Source: Marinomonas fungiae
Lineage (GTDB): Bacteria; Pseudomonadota; Gammaproteobacteria; Pseudomonadales; Marinomonadaceae
Length of the DNA: 64,000 nt
Assembly (NCBI RefSeq): GCF_001418205.1
Contig: NZ_LIQF01000005.1
Coordinates: forward strand, 186,001-250,000
Direction: 5' to 3'
Both the position numbers and the translations under genes were made by a program. The notes below the pieces were generated by a model. That model did no database searches and was not told the DNA's origin. It worked only from the letters and a program-made list of their open reading frames with translations. Positions within the stretch are counted from its first letter, which is position 1. The number at the start of each line of letters is the position of its first letter. Of this stretch, positions 17,201 through 26,193 are shown piece after piece.

Positions 17201-17635
17201 AAGTAGCACTTCTAAGGCAGATGCCAAAATGGCCGCTTCGATGGCGAAGAAAATAAACGTAAACGTGGCATAAATCAGCGACGTTATTGTGGAGCCAAGA
17301 TAGCCAAATCCCGCACCACGGGTGAGTAAGTCAATGTCTAAGCCATGCTTAGCCGAGTAATAAGCAATGGGGAACCCAGTAATAAAGAAAACCGCCAGCA
17401 CCGTCACAATAGCAGTCACGGCATTGGTGAAACCGTACGTTAGAGTAATCACTGCCGCTAAGCCTTCTAGCGCCAGAAATGCCGCAGCGCCCAAGGCAGT
17501 ATGACCTACGCGGTCAATACTCATGGTATGACCGTGCTTCGCCGTATAACGTAAAGCGTAATCTTCCATCGTTTGATCCGCGACCCACTTATTGTAGTGT
17601 CGCCTTACTTTGAAGATTTTTTGAGCAGCAGCCAT
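14204..17635 (-). CDS. NCS1 permease-fused hybrid sensor histidine kinase
   Basis: This 1143-residue protein begins with a transporter-like domain of about 12 hydrophobic segments (residues 40-490) that resembles purine/cytosine permeases of the NCS1 type. A cysteine-rich stretch follows, with eight Cys at 516, 519, 531, 539, 542, 543, 549 and 553, probably a metal site, then two more membrane segments (about 590-665). The kinase part has H699 (SHELRTP), an N box (LLSNAVKY) and G boxes (DTGLGI, GTGLGL). A receiver follows with D985 (FILDVSMPVMDG) and a last region of about 85 residues that may be an HPt or dimer element. The permease half is likely a sensor for a nitrogen compound, possibly urea or a purine product given the adjacent operon. 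The ligand is not visible from sequence. Confidence 0.88.
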   Translation of the reverse strand: MAAAQKIFKVRRHYNKWVADQTMEDYALRYTAKHGHTMSIDRVGHTALGAAAFLALEGLAAVITLTYGFTNAVTAIVTVLAVFFITGFPIAYYSAKHGLDIDLLTRGAGFGYLGSTITSLIYATFTFIFFAIEAAILASALEVLLGIPLPIGYALSAIFVIPIVTHGIRAISRFQVGTQWLWLVLQAAAIGVVVTQEYQNFSGWTEYVPGHLPQETGFDWMLFGAAASVLFALMAQIGEQVDYLRFFPKKTKENRKRWWFWLVLAGPGWVFIGAIKMLLGSFLAYLAISDGATALQATDPTYLYQRIFLFLTTSPTTALILAAVFVFICQMKINLTNAYAGSIAWSNFFSRLTHSHPGRVVWLIFNVTIALLLMELGIYQALGAILSVFAISAVSWLSSLSADLLINKPLGLSPNYVEFKRAHLYDINPVGTGSMLIATALGLLCYLGIFGDVAKSLSHFIAIASCFICVPLIAFLTKGKYYIARQSPELIPLIATVKQATPNSHPHGHSVVTLKCGICENEFESEDMSFCSAYQQPICSLCCSLDVRCLDSCKPQASISQQSDYFLKLFLPKRLVRAINSRLGRFASMLVVINIINAALMMLIYRQMAPQTANEAMLLEQAMFALFFTLLIVSGVLSWLFLLAHESRVVAQKESNRQTRKLTQEIEAHKETDLALQSAKEQAERSNEAKSRYLGGISHELRTPLQSIIGYAQLLSEKDNTPLSHQNGLEIIHRSGLYLADLIEGLLDISKIEAGRFELYRNTVELPKLISQLESMFAMQAKNKGIKFECRVLSPLPRVIATDEKRLRQILINLLSNAVKYTQQGSVVFEIYYRNQVADFKIRDTGLGIKEENLDRIFDPFERVRDASTANLPGTGLGLTIVKLLTEIMGGDLQVISNVGVGSEFRVSLMLPWMTEDSSTLPMERKVVSYNGAQRTIMVVDDDPVVRGLLAEMLAPIGFNVVEAENGVTCLEELSLCEPDLFILDVSMPVMDGLTLTSELRQRHYKVPILMLSADANERSRDDKVLFNQYLVKPIKNADLLEAIKQWLRLDWVYADDEPASLVEDTPNDISNESLEIVPIPDHEMIRELEAFSEMGYKKGVRKMLDQLQQVDLICHHHLQTLEHLYSQFKFDDLVNYLEQHKA

Positions 17636-17657
17636 TTCGCCTTATTCCATTCTAAAA

Positions 17658-17681
17658 CGCCAAGAGTTCACACTCTTGGCG
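17658..17681 (-). terminator. Terminator of the urea/urease operon
   Basis: CGCCAAGAG pairs with CTCTTGGCG around six bases. On the minus strand it is followed by TTTT and then AGAAT. It separates hupE/ureJ from the kinase-regulator pair, which probably has its own promoter or depends on read-through. Confidence 0.7.
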
Positions 17682-17728
17682 CTTGTTTCAGGGCTAGATA
17701 AAACCATCCCCTTATATCTACTGCTGAA

Positions 17729-18313
17729 TTAAGCAATCGACAGTAGTAAACCTAATACGGCAATGGCCGAACCACTAAGGCGCGTGACAAGCGGCGTACC
17801 GATACGCGCCATCAGCTGACCAAAGCCTAACCCCACTAGGTGAAGTGCCGTAGTCGCCACAGCAAAACCTAGAGCGTATTGAGCAGCAGTGCCGTTAGCA
17901 GGCATTTCCATGCCGTGCGCAACACCGTGAAAAACCGCAAAACCGCCTGCAATCGCAGCACAAGCCGCGACAGGCAAGCGCTTGGCACCTAATACCAATA
18001 CCCCCAACACCATCACAGATAATAGAATGCCTTGCTCAACAAAAGGCACTTCTAGGCCCGCCATGGCTGCGCCGCCACCTAACAACATCATGGCAACAAA
18101 TGCCATTGGTACTGTCCACAAAGCACGTCCTCCCATACTGGCAGCCCAAAGACCCACTGCAATCATCGCCAACAAGTGGTCCAAACCACCCATTGGGTGA
18201 AGGAAACCCGACATAAAACTAGACGTGTGCTCATGTCCAGCGTGAGCAAATACAGCGTTAGAACCAATCACTAATGCTGCGCCAACTGAGGCCTTTACCA
18301 TGGTTGTTTTCAT
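17729..18313 (-). CDS. ureJ: HupE/UreJ-family nickel permease
   Basis: The 194-residue protein has an N-terminal signal sequence, then AHAGHEH and the family signature HPMGGLDHLLAM. About six hydrophobic helices follow. HupE/UreJ proteins are secondary permeases that supply Ni2+ to hydrogenase or urease. Its place as the last gene of the urease operon, before the terminator, identifies urease as the client enzyme. Confidence 0.9.
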   Translation of the reverse strand: MKTTMVKASVGAALVIGSNAVFAHAGHEHTSSFMSGFLHPMGGLDHLLAMIAVGLWAASMGGRALWTVPMAFVAMMLLGGGAAMAGLEVPFVEQGILLSVMVLGVLVLGAKRLPVAACAAIAGGFAVFHGVAHGMEMPANGTAAQYALGFAVATTALHLVGLGFGQLMARIGTPLVTRLSGSAIAVLGLLLSIA

Positions 18314-18346
18314 ATATTTCTCCTCAACAAAGTTCCAAAACCTAAC

Positions 18347-18994
18347 TTAAACAACTGCCTTAGCGGGGGGAATTACTTTTGCTTCGAGCATACCTTCCGA
18401 TACGATAAATTGAATAATCTCATCTAATCCTTTTGCGGCTTTTAAATTTGAGAACACAAACGGACGTTCACCACGTTGAGCTTTAGCATCTTGGTCCATC
18501 ACTTCAAGGGACGCGCCAACCAGAGGCGCAAGATCAATCTTGTTGATAATCAATAAATCGGATTTGGTAATGCCTGGCCCCCCCTTACGTGGAATCTTGT
18601 CACCCGCTGATACATCAATCACATAAATGGTAAGATCCGACAACTCAGGGCTAAAGGTTGCGCTGAGGTTATCGCCACCAGACTCAACAAATACAATGTC
18701 TAACTCACCGTGACGATCGAGTAGTTGATCAATCGCCGCTAAGTTCATCGACGCGTCTTCACGAATCGCAGTGTGCGGACAGCCACCTGTTTCCACACCA
18801 ATGATACGATCGGCATCCAGTGCTTCATGCCGAGTTAAAAATTTCGCGTCTTCTTGGGTATAAATATCATTCGTTACCACGGCGATGTTGTAGTGATCAC
18901 GCATCGCAGAGCACAAAGAGCGCAATAATGCTGTCTTGCCCGAACCGACTGGGCCACCTACACCGACTCGTAGGGTTTGCTTAGGTTTACTCAT
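18347..18994 (-). CDS. ureG: Urease accessory GTPase UreG
   Basis: The 215-residue SIMIBI-class GTPase has its P-loop at residues 14-21 (GPVGSGKT), the metal-binding Cys-Pro-His motif in [20 protein letters not shown], and NKIDLAP for guanine recognition. UreG dimers carry nickel and use GTP hydrolysis to insert it into the UreABC-UreDF complex. Length and motifs are typical. Confidence 0.97.
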   Translation of the reverse strand: MSKPKQTLRVGVGGPVGSGKTALLRSLCSAMRDHYNIAVVTNDIYTQEDAKFLTRHEALDADRIIGVETGGCPHTAIREDASMNLAAIDQLLDRHGELDIVFVESGGDNLSATFSPELSDLTIYVIDVSAGDKIPRKGGPGITKSDLLIINKIDLAPLVGASLEVMDQDAKAQRGERPFVFSNLKAAKGLDEIIQFIVSEGMLEAKVIPPAKAVV

Positions 18995-19069
18995 ATTTCG
19001 CTCCTATTGTAGGGCCTAAAAACTGGCCATGTTTAAACGTCATTTATTCACTCTTCACAACAAAATCTT

Positions 19070-19747
19070 CTAAGACCGGAACAACCTTGAATATTGGGTT
19101 TCATGTAAACAACTGGCGATGGCAACCGCTGGTAAACCTGCCCCAATGTCGTCCTCGTCGATGCTTTTCGACAAGGCAATCGCTTCCGATAAAGTCGGTT
19201 GCAACTCCCCTAGCAATAACTGTGCTTGGGTCTGCCCTAAGGGCACGAGCTTGGTCGCCGCGGCGATTTGGTTTTCCAGCCAAGACCATGAAAAGCCCAA
19301 TGCCGCGCTATCAAATTCCACCTGCCAGTGCGTCGCGGCCATCGCAAACAGCACGACGAAGCTAATGTCTTCCAAGCGCACAAACGGTGTTTCAATCTCC
19401 AAACTACGCAACAAACGCGCCAAGGCTTCGCCCATAGCGGTATCGTTTAGACGCAGTTCTTTGGTCTCACGACACGCTAAAATCAGATCGTTCAGTTCGA
19501 CTATGCGCGCTTCATCACGTTGCGCCCACGCTGCCATCGCCAAACGCAGCACAGGCAAATCCACTCGCGCCAAAGACTGTAACAACTGAAGCTGTGTCCA
19601 ATCAGCCACCTGCGCTGGTTTGGTTAGCCAGCCTTTGTCGATGGCGTACTCCATACCTTGCGAAAAGGCATAGCCGCCAACGGGCAAGCTGACGCTACTA
19701 AGCTGCAATAAGCGCAGCAGTCCGTGATCAGTGGTGGTGATGACCAT
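19070..19747 (-). CDS. ureF: Urease accessory protein UreF
   Basis: The protein has 226 residues from the ATG at 19747, which has GGAG nine bases upstream. The open frame extends further upstream, but those residues overlap ureE and are not UreF-like. The N-terminal LLQLSSVSLPVGGYAFSQGMEYA is the UreF signature. UreF is all-helical and links UreD to UreG in the nickel insertion complex. Its start overlaps the 3' end of ureE by 20 bases, indicating translational coupling. Confidence 0.95.
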   Translation of the reverse strand: MVITTTDHGLLRLLQLSSVSLPVGGYAFSQGMEYAIDKGWLTKPAQVADWTQLQLLQSLARVDLPVLRLAMAAWAQRDEARIVELNDLILACRETKELRLNDTAMGEALARLLRSLEIETPFVRLEDISFVVLFAMAATHWQVEFDSAALGFSWSWLENQIAAATKLVPLGQTQAQLLLGELQPTLSEAIALSKSIDEDDIGAGLPAVAIASCLHETQYSRLFRS

Positions 19748-20171
19748 GGCTGTATGCTCCAGATTCTGGATTAAAAATGCCTTGCTCATGGGTGACGACC
19801 AACCCCAACAAATGCAGCATTTCTTCCAGCACGTGATCCGGTTTAATACGCAACCAGCGCTCTCCAACTTCCACTTTGGTGTGGCGGTTACCTAAGTGGT
19901 AACAAGCTTTGGCAAACGTGCTCCAATCCTCGCAGCTAGCATGGGCGATGTCTTCGACTGCGCCCACGATACGAATGGTTTTACCGCACTCAGAACGCAA
20001 GTATTCTCCCACTAACAAAGGCTTACCACGGTCTAAAAACACACGAATCTCTTCGCCGTTTTCGCCCACGAGTTTTAAGCGACCTCGCTCGCGCTGCTCA
20101 TGGGTCAAGATCACAGTGGTGTACACCTCATCGTGGCAATGTGTACCGAGGCGAGTGTAAATATCTAACAT
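19728..20171 (-). CDS. ureE: Urease nickel metallochaperone UreE
   Basis: The protein has 147 residues: an N-terminal peptide-binding domain and a C-terminal metal domain with CYHLGNRHTKVEV. The C-terminus ends in a short His-rich tail (HGHHHH), shorter than that of Klebsiella UreE. It delivers Ni2+ to UreG and the apo-urease complex. Confidence 0.95.
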   Translation of the reverse strand: MLDIYTRLGTHCHDEVYTTVILTHEQRERGRLKLVGENGEEIRVFLDRGKPLLVGEYLRSECGKTIRIVGAVEDIAHASCEDWSTFAKACYHLGNRHTKVEVGERWLRIKPDHVLEEMLHLLGLVVTHEQGIFNPESGAYSHGHHHH

Positions 20172-20203
20172 AGGACTACCCCAATTGGTTGCGCAGGACG
20201 CGA

Positions 20204-21910
20204 TTAAAATAAGTTGTACAGTTGTGCCAATGGCAAGCTTTGTGCTGGCTCACAGGTCAATAATTCACCATCCGCACGTACTTCATAGGTTTGCGGATCG
20301 ACGGTGATATTCGGCATCCAGGCGTTATGAATCATGTCGGTTTTGCCGATATTTCGAGTGTTTTTACAGGCCACCAAAGTGCGATCTAAGCCAAGCGATT
20401 CTTTAATGCCATTGTTGAGAGCAGCTTCAGAAACAAAGGTTACCGACGTTGCCGCCGGCGCTTTGCCGAACGAGCCAAACATCGGGCGATAATGCACCGG
20501 TTGTGGCGTGGGAATAGAGGCATTAGGATCGCCCATCGGTGCACTAGCAATCATGCCTCCTTTAATAATCATCGACGGTTTCACCGCAAAGAACGCCGGT
20601 TTCCATAACACTAAATCTGCTAGCTTACCCGGTTCAATGGAACCCACTTCGTGGCTGATACCGTGTGCGATGGCGGGGTTGATGGTGTATTTGGCGATAT
20701 AGCGTTTGGCGCGGAAGTTATCCGCCCCCACCTCGGTGTCTTCTGGCAACAGGCCAAACTGTTGCTTCATTTTGTGTGCCGTTTGCCACGTACGAGTAAC
20801 CACTTCCCCCACTCGGCCCATGGCTTGGGAGTCAGATGAGATCATTGAGAACGCACCGCGATCGTGAAAGATGTCTTCTGCGGCAATGGTTTCTTTACGA
20901 ATACGCGAATCCGCAAAAGCCACGTCTTCAGGAATATTGCTATCGAGGTGGTGACACACCATCAACATATCCAAATGCTCATCCACCGTGTTGTGCGTGT
21001 ACGGACGTGTTGGATTGGTGGAAGACGGCAAAACGTTCGCTAAGCCTGCTGCACGAATGATATCCGGTGCGTGACCGCCGCCTGCGCCTTCCGTATGGTA
21101 GGTGTGAATAACACGTTCTTTGAAAGCATCAATGGTACTATCGACAAAGCCTGACTCATTCAAAGTATCCGTATGGATCGCCACTTGTACGTCGTATTTT
21201 TCGGCAACCGATAAACAGCAATCAATCGAGGCCGGTGTGGTGCCCCAATCTTCGTGCAGCTTTAGACCACAAGCGCCCGCTTCCAATTGCTCTTCCAAGG
21301 CTTCAGGCAAACTCGCGTTCCCTTTGCCTAAGAAACCTAAGTTCATCGGCATGCTATCGGTTGCTTGTAACATTTTGCCCAAATACCAAGGACCTGAGGT
21401 ACAAGTCGTTGCATTGGTACCCGTCGCAGGGCCGGTACCGCCACCAATCATCGTCGTCACACCAGAGGTCAGGGCTTCTTCAATTTGCTGTGGGCAGATG
21501 AAGTGAATGTGCGCGTCAATGCCACCCGCCGTTAGAATAGAACCTTCACCTGCAATGACTTCAGTACCTGGGCCAACCACAATATCAACATTGTCTTGAA
21601 CGTCTGGATTACCCGCTTTCCCGACTTTAAAGATACGGCCATTTTTGATGCCGACATCGCCTTTGACGATGCCCCAATGATCCAGCACAAGGGCATTGGT
21701 GATCACTAAATCCACTGCTACGTCATTGGTTAATTGGCTTTGCCCCATGCCGTCACGGATGACTTTACCCCCACCAAATTTCACTTCGTCGCCGTAGGTA
21801 GTGAAGTCTTTTTCTACCTGAATCCAAAGATCGGTGTCACCTAAACGCACACGGTCGCCGGTCGTTGGGCCAAACATTTGTGCATAGCTGTGTCTGTCCA
21901 TTGTCGCCAT
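20204..21910 (-). CDS. ureC: Urease alpha subunit UreC (catalytic)
   Basis: The 568-residue protein keeps every active-site residue at the same numbers as Klebsiella urease: nickel ligands H134 and H136 (IDAHIHF), carbamylated K217 (GLKLHED), H246, H272 and D360, substrate-binding H219, and flap C319-H320 (MVCHHLD). It hydrolyses urea to ammonia and carbamate in the cytoplasm. The first codon overlaps the ureB stop by one base (TAATG). Three-subunit architecture with UreA and UreB. Confidence 0.98.
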   Translation of the reverse strand: MATMDRHSYAQMFGPTTGDRVRLGDTDLWIQVEKDFTTYGDEVKFGGGKVIRDGMGQSQLTNDVAVDLVITNALVLDHWGIVKGDVGIKNGRIFKVGKAGNPDVQDNVDIVVGPGTEVIAGEGSILTAGGIDAHIHFICPQQIEEALTSGVTTMIGGGTGPATGTNATTCTSGPWYLGKMLQATDSMPMNLGFLGKGNASLPEALEEQLEAGACGLKLHEDWGTTPASIDCCLSVAEKYDVQVAIHTDTLNESGFVDSTIDAFKERVIHTYHTEGAGGGHAPDIIRAAGLANVLPSSTNPTRPYTHNTVDEHLDMLMVCHHLDSNIPEDVAFADSRIRKETIAAEDIFHDRGAFSMISSDSQAMGRVGEVVTRTWQTAHKMKQQFGLLPEDTEVGADNFRAKRYIAKYTINPAIAHGISHEVGSIEPGKLADLVLWKPAFFAVKPSMIIKGGMIASAPMGDPNASIPTPQPVHYRPMFGSFGKAPAATSVTFVSEAALNNGIKESLGLDRTLVACKNTRNIGKTDMIHNAWMPNITVDPQTYEVRADGELLTCEPAQSLPLAQLYNLF

Positions 21911-22230
21911 TATTCTGCCCCCTCTGCCAAGCTGCCCATCACTTCACCACGGAAGCCGTAAATCGTTTTCGTGCCCGCGTATTCGACTAATTCCACTTCA
22001 CGCCCTTGGCCCGGCTCAAAACGCACCGCGGTTCCCGAGGCTATGTTCAAGCGGTAACCTTTGGCTTGTTCGCGATCAAATACCAGAGCAGGGTTCACTT
22101 CATAAAAATGGTAATGGGAGCCAATTTGTACTGGGCGATCACCCGTATTTTCAACACGTAATGTCTGTGTCTTACGGCCTTCGTTTAACTCGATCACTCC
22201 ATCAGCGACCTGAATTTCACCTGGAATCAT
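21910..22230 (-). CDS. ureB: Urease beta subunit UreB
   Basis: The 106-residue protein begins [19 protein letters not shown] and contains [15 protein letters not shown], both typical of UreB. It is a separate gene and not fused to UreA. A GGAGG ribosome site precedes the ATG, and the stop overlaps the ureC start. Confidence 0.97.
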   Translation of the reverse strand: MIPGEIQVADGVIELNEGRKTQTLRVENTGDRPVQIGSHYHFYEVNPALVFDREQAKGYRLNIASGTAVRFEPGQGREVELVEYAGTKTIYGFRGEVMGSLAEGAE

Positions 22231-22244
22231 GTTGCCTCCGTGAG

Positions 22245-22547
22245 TTAGTTAATCGGGTTATGCACAGTGACCAATTTCGTGCCGTCTGGAAACGTCGCTT
22301 CCACCTGTACTTCGTGAATCAAATCCGCGACACCATCCATCACTTGTTCAGCACTCAATAAAGTCTTACCAAATGCCATCAGCTCGGCCACGGTTTTACC
22401 ATCGCGTGCACCTTCAATAATTTCCATGGTGATGTAGGCCATGGCTTCGGGGTAATTCAGCTTCAGGCCACGATTTAAACGTCGTTCGGCCAACAAGGCG
22501 GCAGTAAACACCAGCAGCTTGTCCTTTTCTCTTGGTAGTAATTCCAT
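22245..22547 (-). CDS. ureA: Urease gamma subunit UreA
   Basis: The 100-residue protein begins [14 protein letters not shown] and carries [14 protein letters not shown] and the C-terminal [13 protein letters not shown], the standard UreA landmarks. It is the smallest structural subunit of the (UreABC)3 enzyme. The stop lies 14 bases before ureB. Confidence 0.97.
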   Translation of the reverse strand: MELLPREKDKLLVFTAALLAERRLNRGLKLNYPEAMAYITMEIIEGARDGKTVAELMAFGKTLLSAEQVMDGVADLIHEVQVEATFPDGTKLVTVHNPIN

Positions 22548-22605
22548 CGTTAAACCCTTTATTCGTTATCATTTTGCTTCACGTATGTGGTTAGTGACCT
22601 GTGTT

Positions 22606-23487
22606 TTAGGTCGCCCAAATTCTCGGCGCACACGCGGTTTTATCGATCAATGCTGGGCGTAGCACTTCCCAGCAACGGGCAAATAATCGTTTCATTTTTT
22701 CGCTGTCGTGACTCAAGCTACGCAGCACAATAAATTCATCTACTTGTGTCACACCGGATAAACCATCGCTCTCTTGGCAAAAACTTCTCAATGTTTCAAT
22801 CACGTCTTCTTCAACCTTCACAAACGGCCCCGCTAGCAATAAGCCATTGACAGGATTGCCTTGTAAGCCTGCTTTACCCGCCATCAAGCCACGGCTGTGT
22901 TCGTCGACTAATAAGCGCTCACGCAAGCGCAAGCGGCCATCGACACGAATCTGGAAGCTCTGATCCGCATGTCCCGTCCCAAAATCCAACTGATTAGCAG
23001 GTAAGCCAAAGCAAGTAATCTCCCAGCCAATAAAGCGCGCGCTGCCGTACAACTCAATCTGGTTGCGTAGTCGCGTGTTAGCATCAGGATAAAGAATGGT
23101 TTCTTGCGGTAACCATTCCATGATGGCGTCTTTCGGCACGTTTAAGCGGGTCGTTTGGCGTTGCAAGGTTCGGTCTGAGCGCGCTTTATAAACGCGCCCT
23201 GCTCCTGGAGTAGTAATCAGCACATGAGTATCAGGGGCTTGATTGGATTCGATCACTAGCTCGTCACCCGACACCAAACCGCCAGGAGGGTGCAATAAAT
23301 ACACGTGAGCCGTATCTTTGCCTTCTGGATAAAAGGGCTTTTGCACATACAAAGGCCCCTTGTGATCGCAGGTTTTTAATACGGTGCCACGAACACTCTT
23401 CGTGAACCCCAGCGTCAAATACGCCTGCCACTGACTGGCAGGCGAAATGGTTTCCATCGAGGGCAACGCATTTTTTACAGCACTCAT
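22606..23487 (-). CDS. ureD: Urease accessory protein UreD
   Basis: The 293-residue protein contains HPPGGLVSGDEL and TTPGAGRVYK, which define UreD (UreH in Helicobacter). It binds apo-urease directly and, with UreF and UreG, forms the nickel insertion complex. The ATG at 23487 has an AAGGAG ribosome site. It starts the urease half of the operon, 26 bases after urtE. Confidence 0.95.
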   Translation of the reverse strand: MSAVKNALPSMETISPASQWQAYLTLGFTKSVRGTVLKTCDHKGPLYVQKPFYPEGKDTAHVYLLHPPGGLVSGDELVIESNQAPDTHVLITTPGAGRVYKARSDRTLQRQTTRLNVPKDAIMEWLPQETILYPDANTRLRNQIELYGSARFIGWEITCFGLPANQLDFGTGHADQSFQIRVDGRLRLRERLLVDEHSRGLMAGKAGLQGNPVNGLLLAGPFVKVEEDVIETLRSFCQESDGLSGVTQVDEFIVLRSLSHDSEKMKRLFARCWEVLRPALIDKTACAPRIWAT

Positions 23488-23513
23488 GCAACTCCTTAGC
23501 TTGCTTTCAAAGC

Positions 23514-24203
23514 CTATACCGCGAGGTATTGCTTAATTAGGTCATCATTCAAGTTTTCCATCTTGTCGGCTGCGACGATGCGCCCCTTTTCCATCAGACG
23601 AAACTCTTTGCCTACGCGGCGGGCGAATCCCAGTTTCTGCTCAATTAAGATAACGGTTAGGCCTTCCTCTTCATTGAGCTTAAGAATCACATCGCCAATC
23701 TGCTTGACGATGTTTGGCTGAATGCCTTCATTTGGCTCATCCAAGATCAGAACCTTTGGCTCAAGCACCAAGGCGCGACCAATCGCTAATTGCTGCTGCT
23801 GACCACCGGATAAGTCGCCACCCCGGCGATGCAACATTTCCTTGAGCACCGGAAACAACTCAAAAATCTTTTCTGGGATCTCTTTGCTTTTACGCACTGG
23901 CAGTCCAATACGTAAGTTTTCTTCCACCGTCAGCATGGGGAAAATGTCACGCCCTTGGGGCACATAACCAATCCCTTCGTAAGCTCGACGTTCAGCACTC
24001 AGCTTGTGAAGCGCTTGGTTATTCATGGTGATTTCACCGCTTTTAATCGGTAACAATCCCATGATGGCTTTCATCAGCGTGGTTTTACCTACTCCGTTGC
24101 GCCCCATGATGCAGGTGATTGAGCCTGGTTCGATGTCTAAGTCCAAATCCCAGAGTATTTGTGTGCCGCCGTATAGTTGGCTCACTTTGTTCATTGCAAT
24201 CAT
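23514..24203 (-). CDS. urtE: Urea ABC transporter ATPase UrtE
   Basis: The 229-residue LivF-type ABC ATPase has Walker A GRNGVGKTT (about 34-42), signature LSGGQQQQLA and Walker B VLILDEPNEGIQP. The NEGIQP variant is characteristic of UrtE. It powers urea import with UrtD at the UrtBC permease. Confidence 0.94.
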   Translation of the reverse strand: MIAMNKVSQLYGGTQILWDLDLDIEPGSITCIMGRNGVGKTTLMKAIMGLLPIKSGEITMNNQALHKLSAERRAYEGIGYVPQGRDIFPMLTVEENLRIGLPVRKSKEIPEKIFELFPVLKEMLHRRGGDLSGGQQQQLAIGRALVLEPKVLILDEPNEGIQPNIVKQIGDVILKLNEEEGLTVILIEQKLGFARRVGKEFRLMEKGRIVAADKMENLNDDLIKQYLAV

Positions 24204-24205
24204 GC

Positions 24206-25063
24206 TTAGACCTCCGCCGCTTCTTCACCGAGGTAAACCTCGATCACATCTTTGTTACTTTGAATTTGATCCATAGTGCCTTCGGCGAGCACCGAGCCTT
24301 GGTGAAGCACCGTTACAGTGCGTGCAATGCTGCGCACAAACTCCATATCGTGCTCGACCACAATCACCGTTCGCTCTCCTGCTAATGATGTTAAAAGCTC
24401 GGCAGTACGCTCCGTCTCTTGCGCGGTCATCCCCGCAACCGGTTCATCAATCAGCAATAAACGCGGATCAGAGACCAACAACATGCCAATTTCGAGCCAT
24501 TGTTTTTGTCCGTGTGACAAAGCACCCGCTTTCATAAAACGTTGTTGCTTCAAACCGATAATGCTCAACACTTCATCAATACGATCAACTTCCGTTGGCG
24601 ATAAGCAGGCAAACAGTGTTGGTAGTACGCGTTTATCGGTTTTTAACGACAGCTCTAAATTGTCAAACACAGTTTGCTCTTCAAACACGGTTGGCTTTTG
24701 AAATTTACGGCCAATGCCAAGTTGCGCAATGTCGGCCTCGTCTTTGGTCAGCAGGTTATGGGTCTGACCGAAAAACACCGAGCCAGCATCGGGTTTGGAT
24801 TTACCCGTAATGACGTCCATCAACGTGGTTTTACCCGCCCCATTGGCGCCAATTAGGCAACGCAACTCCCCATCGTTTACGTATAGGTTCAGATCATTAA
24901 GCGCTTTGAAGCCATCAAAACTGAGGTTTAAGCCTTCTACGTATAAAATCATTTGGTTCGACACGTCGACCTTAGCCGCTTGCTCCGGCGCTAAAAATGG
25001 CCAAACTTGGTCACGACGAAAGGTTTCTCGTAGCCCTTGGATCGAGTTATCGAATGCACTCAT
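24206..25063 (-). CDS. urtD: Urea ABC transporter ATPase UrtD
   Basis: The protein has 285 residues from the ATG at 25063, which has a strong GGAGGTGA site and overlaps the urtC stop as ATGA. The open frame continues upstream inside urtC and that part is not coding for UrtD. It is a LivG-type ATPase with Walker A GANGAGKTT, signature LSHGQKQWLEIG and Walker B LLLIDEPVAGM. The first 45 residues or so precede the ABC core, as in other UrtD proteins. Confidence 0.94.
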   Translation of the reverse strand: MSAFDNSIQGLRETFRRDQVWPFLAPEQAAKVDVSNQMILYVEGLNLSFDGFKALNDLNLYVNDGELRCLIGANGAGKTTLMDVITGKSKPDAGSVFFGQTHNLLTKDEADIAQLGIGRKFQKPTVFEEQTVFDNLELSLKTDKRVLPTLFACLSPTEVDRIDEVLSIIGLKQQRFMKAGALSHGQKQWLEIGMLLVSDPRLLLIDEPVAGMTAQETERTAELLTSLAGERTVIVVEHDMEFVRSIARTVTVLHQGSVLAEGTMDQIQSNKDVIEVYLGEEAAEV

Positions 25064-26193
25064 GATGTCACCTCCTGAGATGAAGCAGGCTGACGTTTCG
25101 ATTTCAGTTGGCCATAAAGACCTATCAAGCCTTTTGGTAAGAACAAAGTGACTAGGACAAACAAAGCACCTAATGCAAACAACCAGCCATCCGGCATGAT
25201 GGCGGTAAAGCGGGTCTTCGCGTAGTTCACCAGTAGCGCCCCGATAATGGCGCCAATCAAGGTGCCACGGCCACCAACCGCTACCCAAATCACCACTTCA
25301 ATGGAATTAATAGGAGAGAATTCACCCGGGTTAATGATGCCCACTTGTGGTACATACAAGGCCCCTGCCACACCCGCAATAACAGCTGAATACACGAACA
25401 ACCATACTTTGTAGCGCTCTGTGCGATATCCGATAAAACGTGTACGCGCTTCGGCATCGCGCACCGCCAGAGTGACTTTGCCTAAACGTGATGACAGGAT
25501 GCGTTGACTGAGCATCAGCACGACCGCTAATAAGATTGCCGTGATGATAAACAGCGACACACGCGTGCTGTCGGCCTGCAAATCAAAGCCTAGGATTTCT
25601 TTAAAGTCGGTCAGACCGTTGTTGCCACCAAAGCCCATTTCGTTGCGAAAGAAGGCCAGCAACAGAGCATAGGTCAACGCTTGCGTCATGATGGATAGGT
25701 ACACCCCCGTCACACGAGAACGGAACGCCAACCAACCAAAGACAAAGGCCAATAGTCCTGGGACCAGCACCGCCATGATCATGGCAAACCAAAATTGATC
25801 CATGCCATGCCAAAACCAAGGCAACTCCTGCCAATCTAGAAACACCATAAAGTCTGGCAGGATGGGATGGCCGTATACACCGCGATCACCGATCTGACGC
25901 ATAAGATACATGCCCATGGCATAGCCGCCCAGCGCAAAGAACGCACCGTGGCCTAAGCTTAAAATACCGCAGTAGCCCCAGATAATATCCACCGCTAGGG
26001 CCAGCATGGCGTAGCACAAATATTTGCCTAACAACGTAATACTGTAAGTGCTGACGTACAGCGCTGAATCTTGCGGTAACAATAGGTTCGCGGCTGAAGC
26101 TAAAACCGTGACCGCCAAAAGAAGGATGACAAACGGCAGCGTGTACTTGCCTGATGAGCGACCTTCGGAAAACCAGTTGATCAGCTTGCTCAT
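25060..26193 (-). CDS. urtC: Urea ABC transporter permease UrtC
   Basis: The 377-residue LivM-type permease has about 9-10 hydrophobic helices and contains GYCGILSLGHGAFFALGGYAMG and the cytoplasmic coupling region VRDAEARTRFIGY. It pairs with UrtB as the membrane channel for urea. Both ends overlap neighbouring genes by four bases (ATGA). Confidence 0.93.
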   Translation of the reverse strand: MSKLINWFSEGRSSGKYTLPFVILLLAVTVLASAANLLLPQDSALYVSTYSITLLGKYLCYAMLALAVDIIWGYCGILSLGHGAFFALGGYAMGMYLMRQIGDRGVYGHPILPDFMVFLDWQELPWFWHGMDQFWFAMIMAVLVPGLLAFVFGWLAFRSRVTGVYLSIMTQALTYALLLAFFRNEMGFGGNNGLTDFKEILGFDLQADSTRVSLFIITAILLAVVLMLSQRILSSRLGKVTLAVRDAEARTRFIGYRTERYKVWLFVYSAVIAGVAGALYVPQVGIINPGEFSPINSIEVVIWVAVGGRGTLIGAIIGALLVNYAKTRFTAIMPDGWLFALGALFVLVTLFLPKGLIGLYGQLKSKRQPASSQEVTS

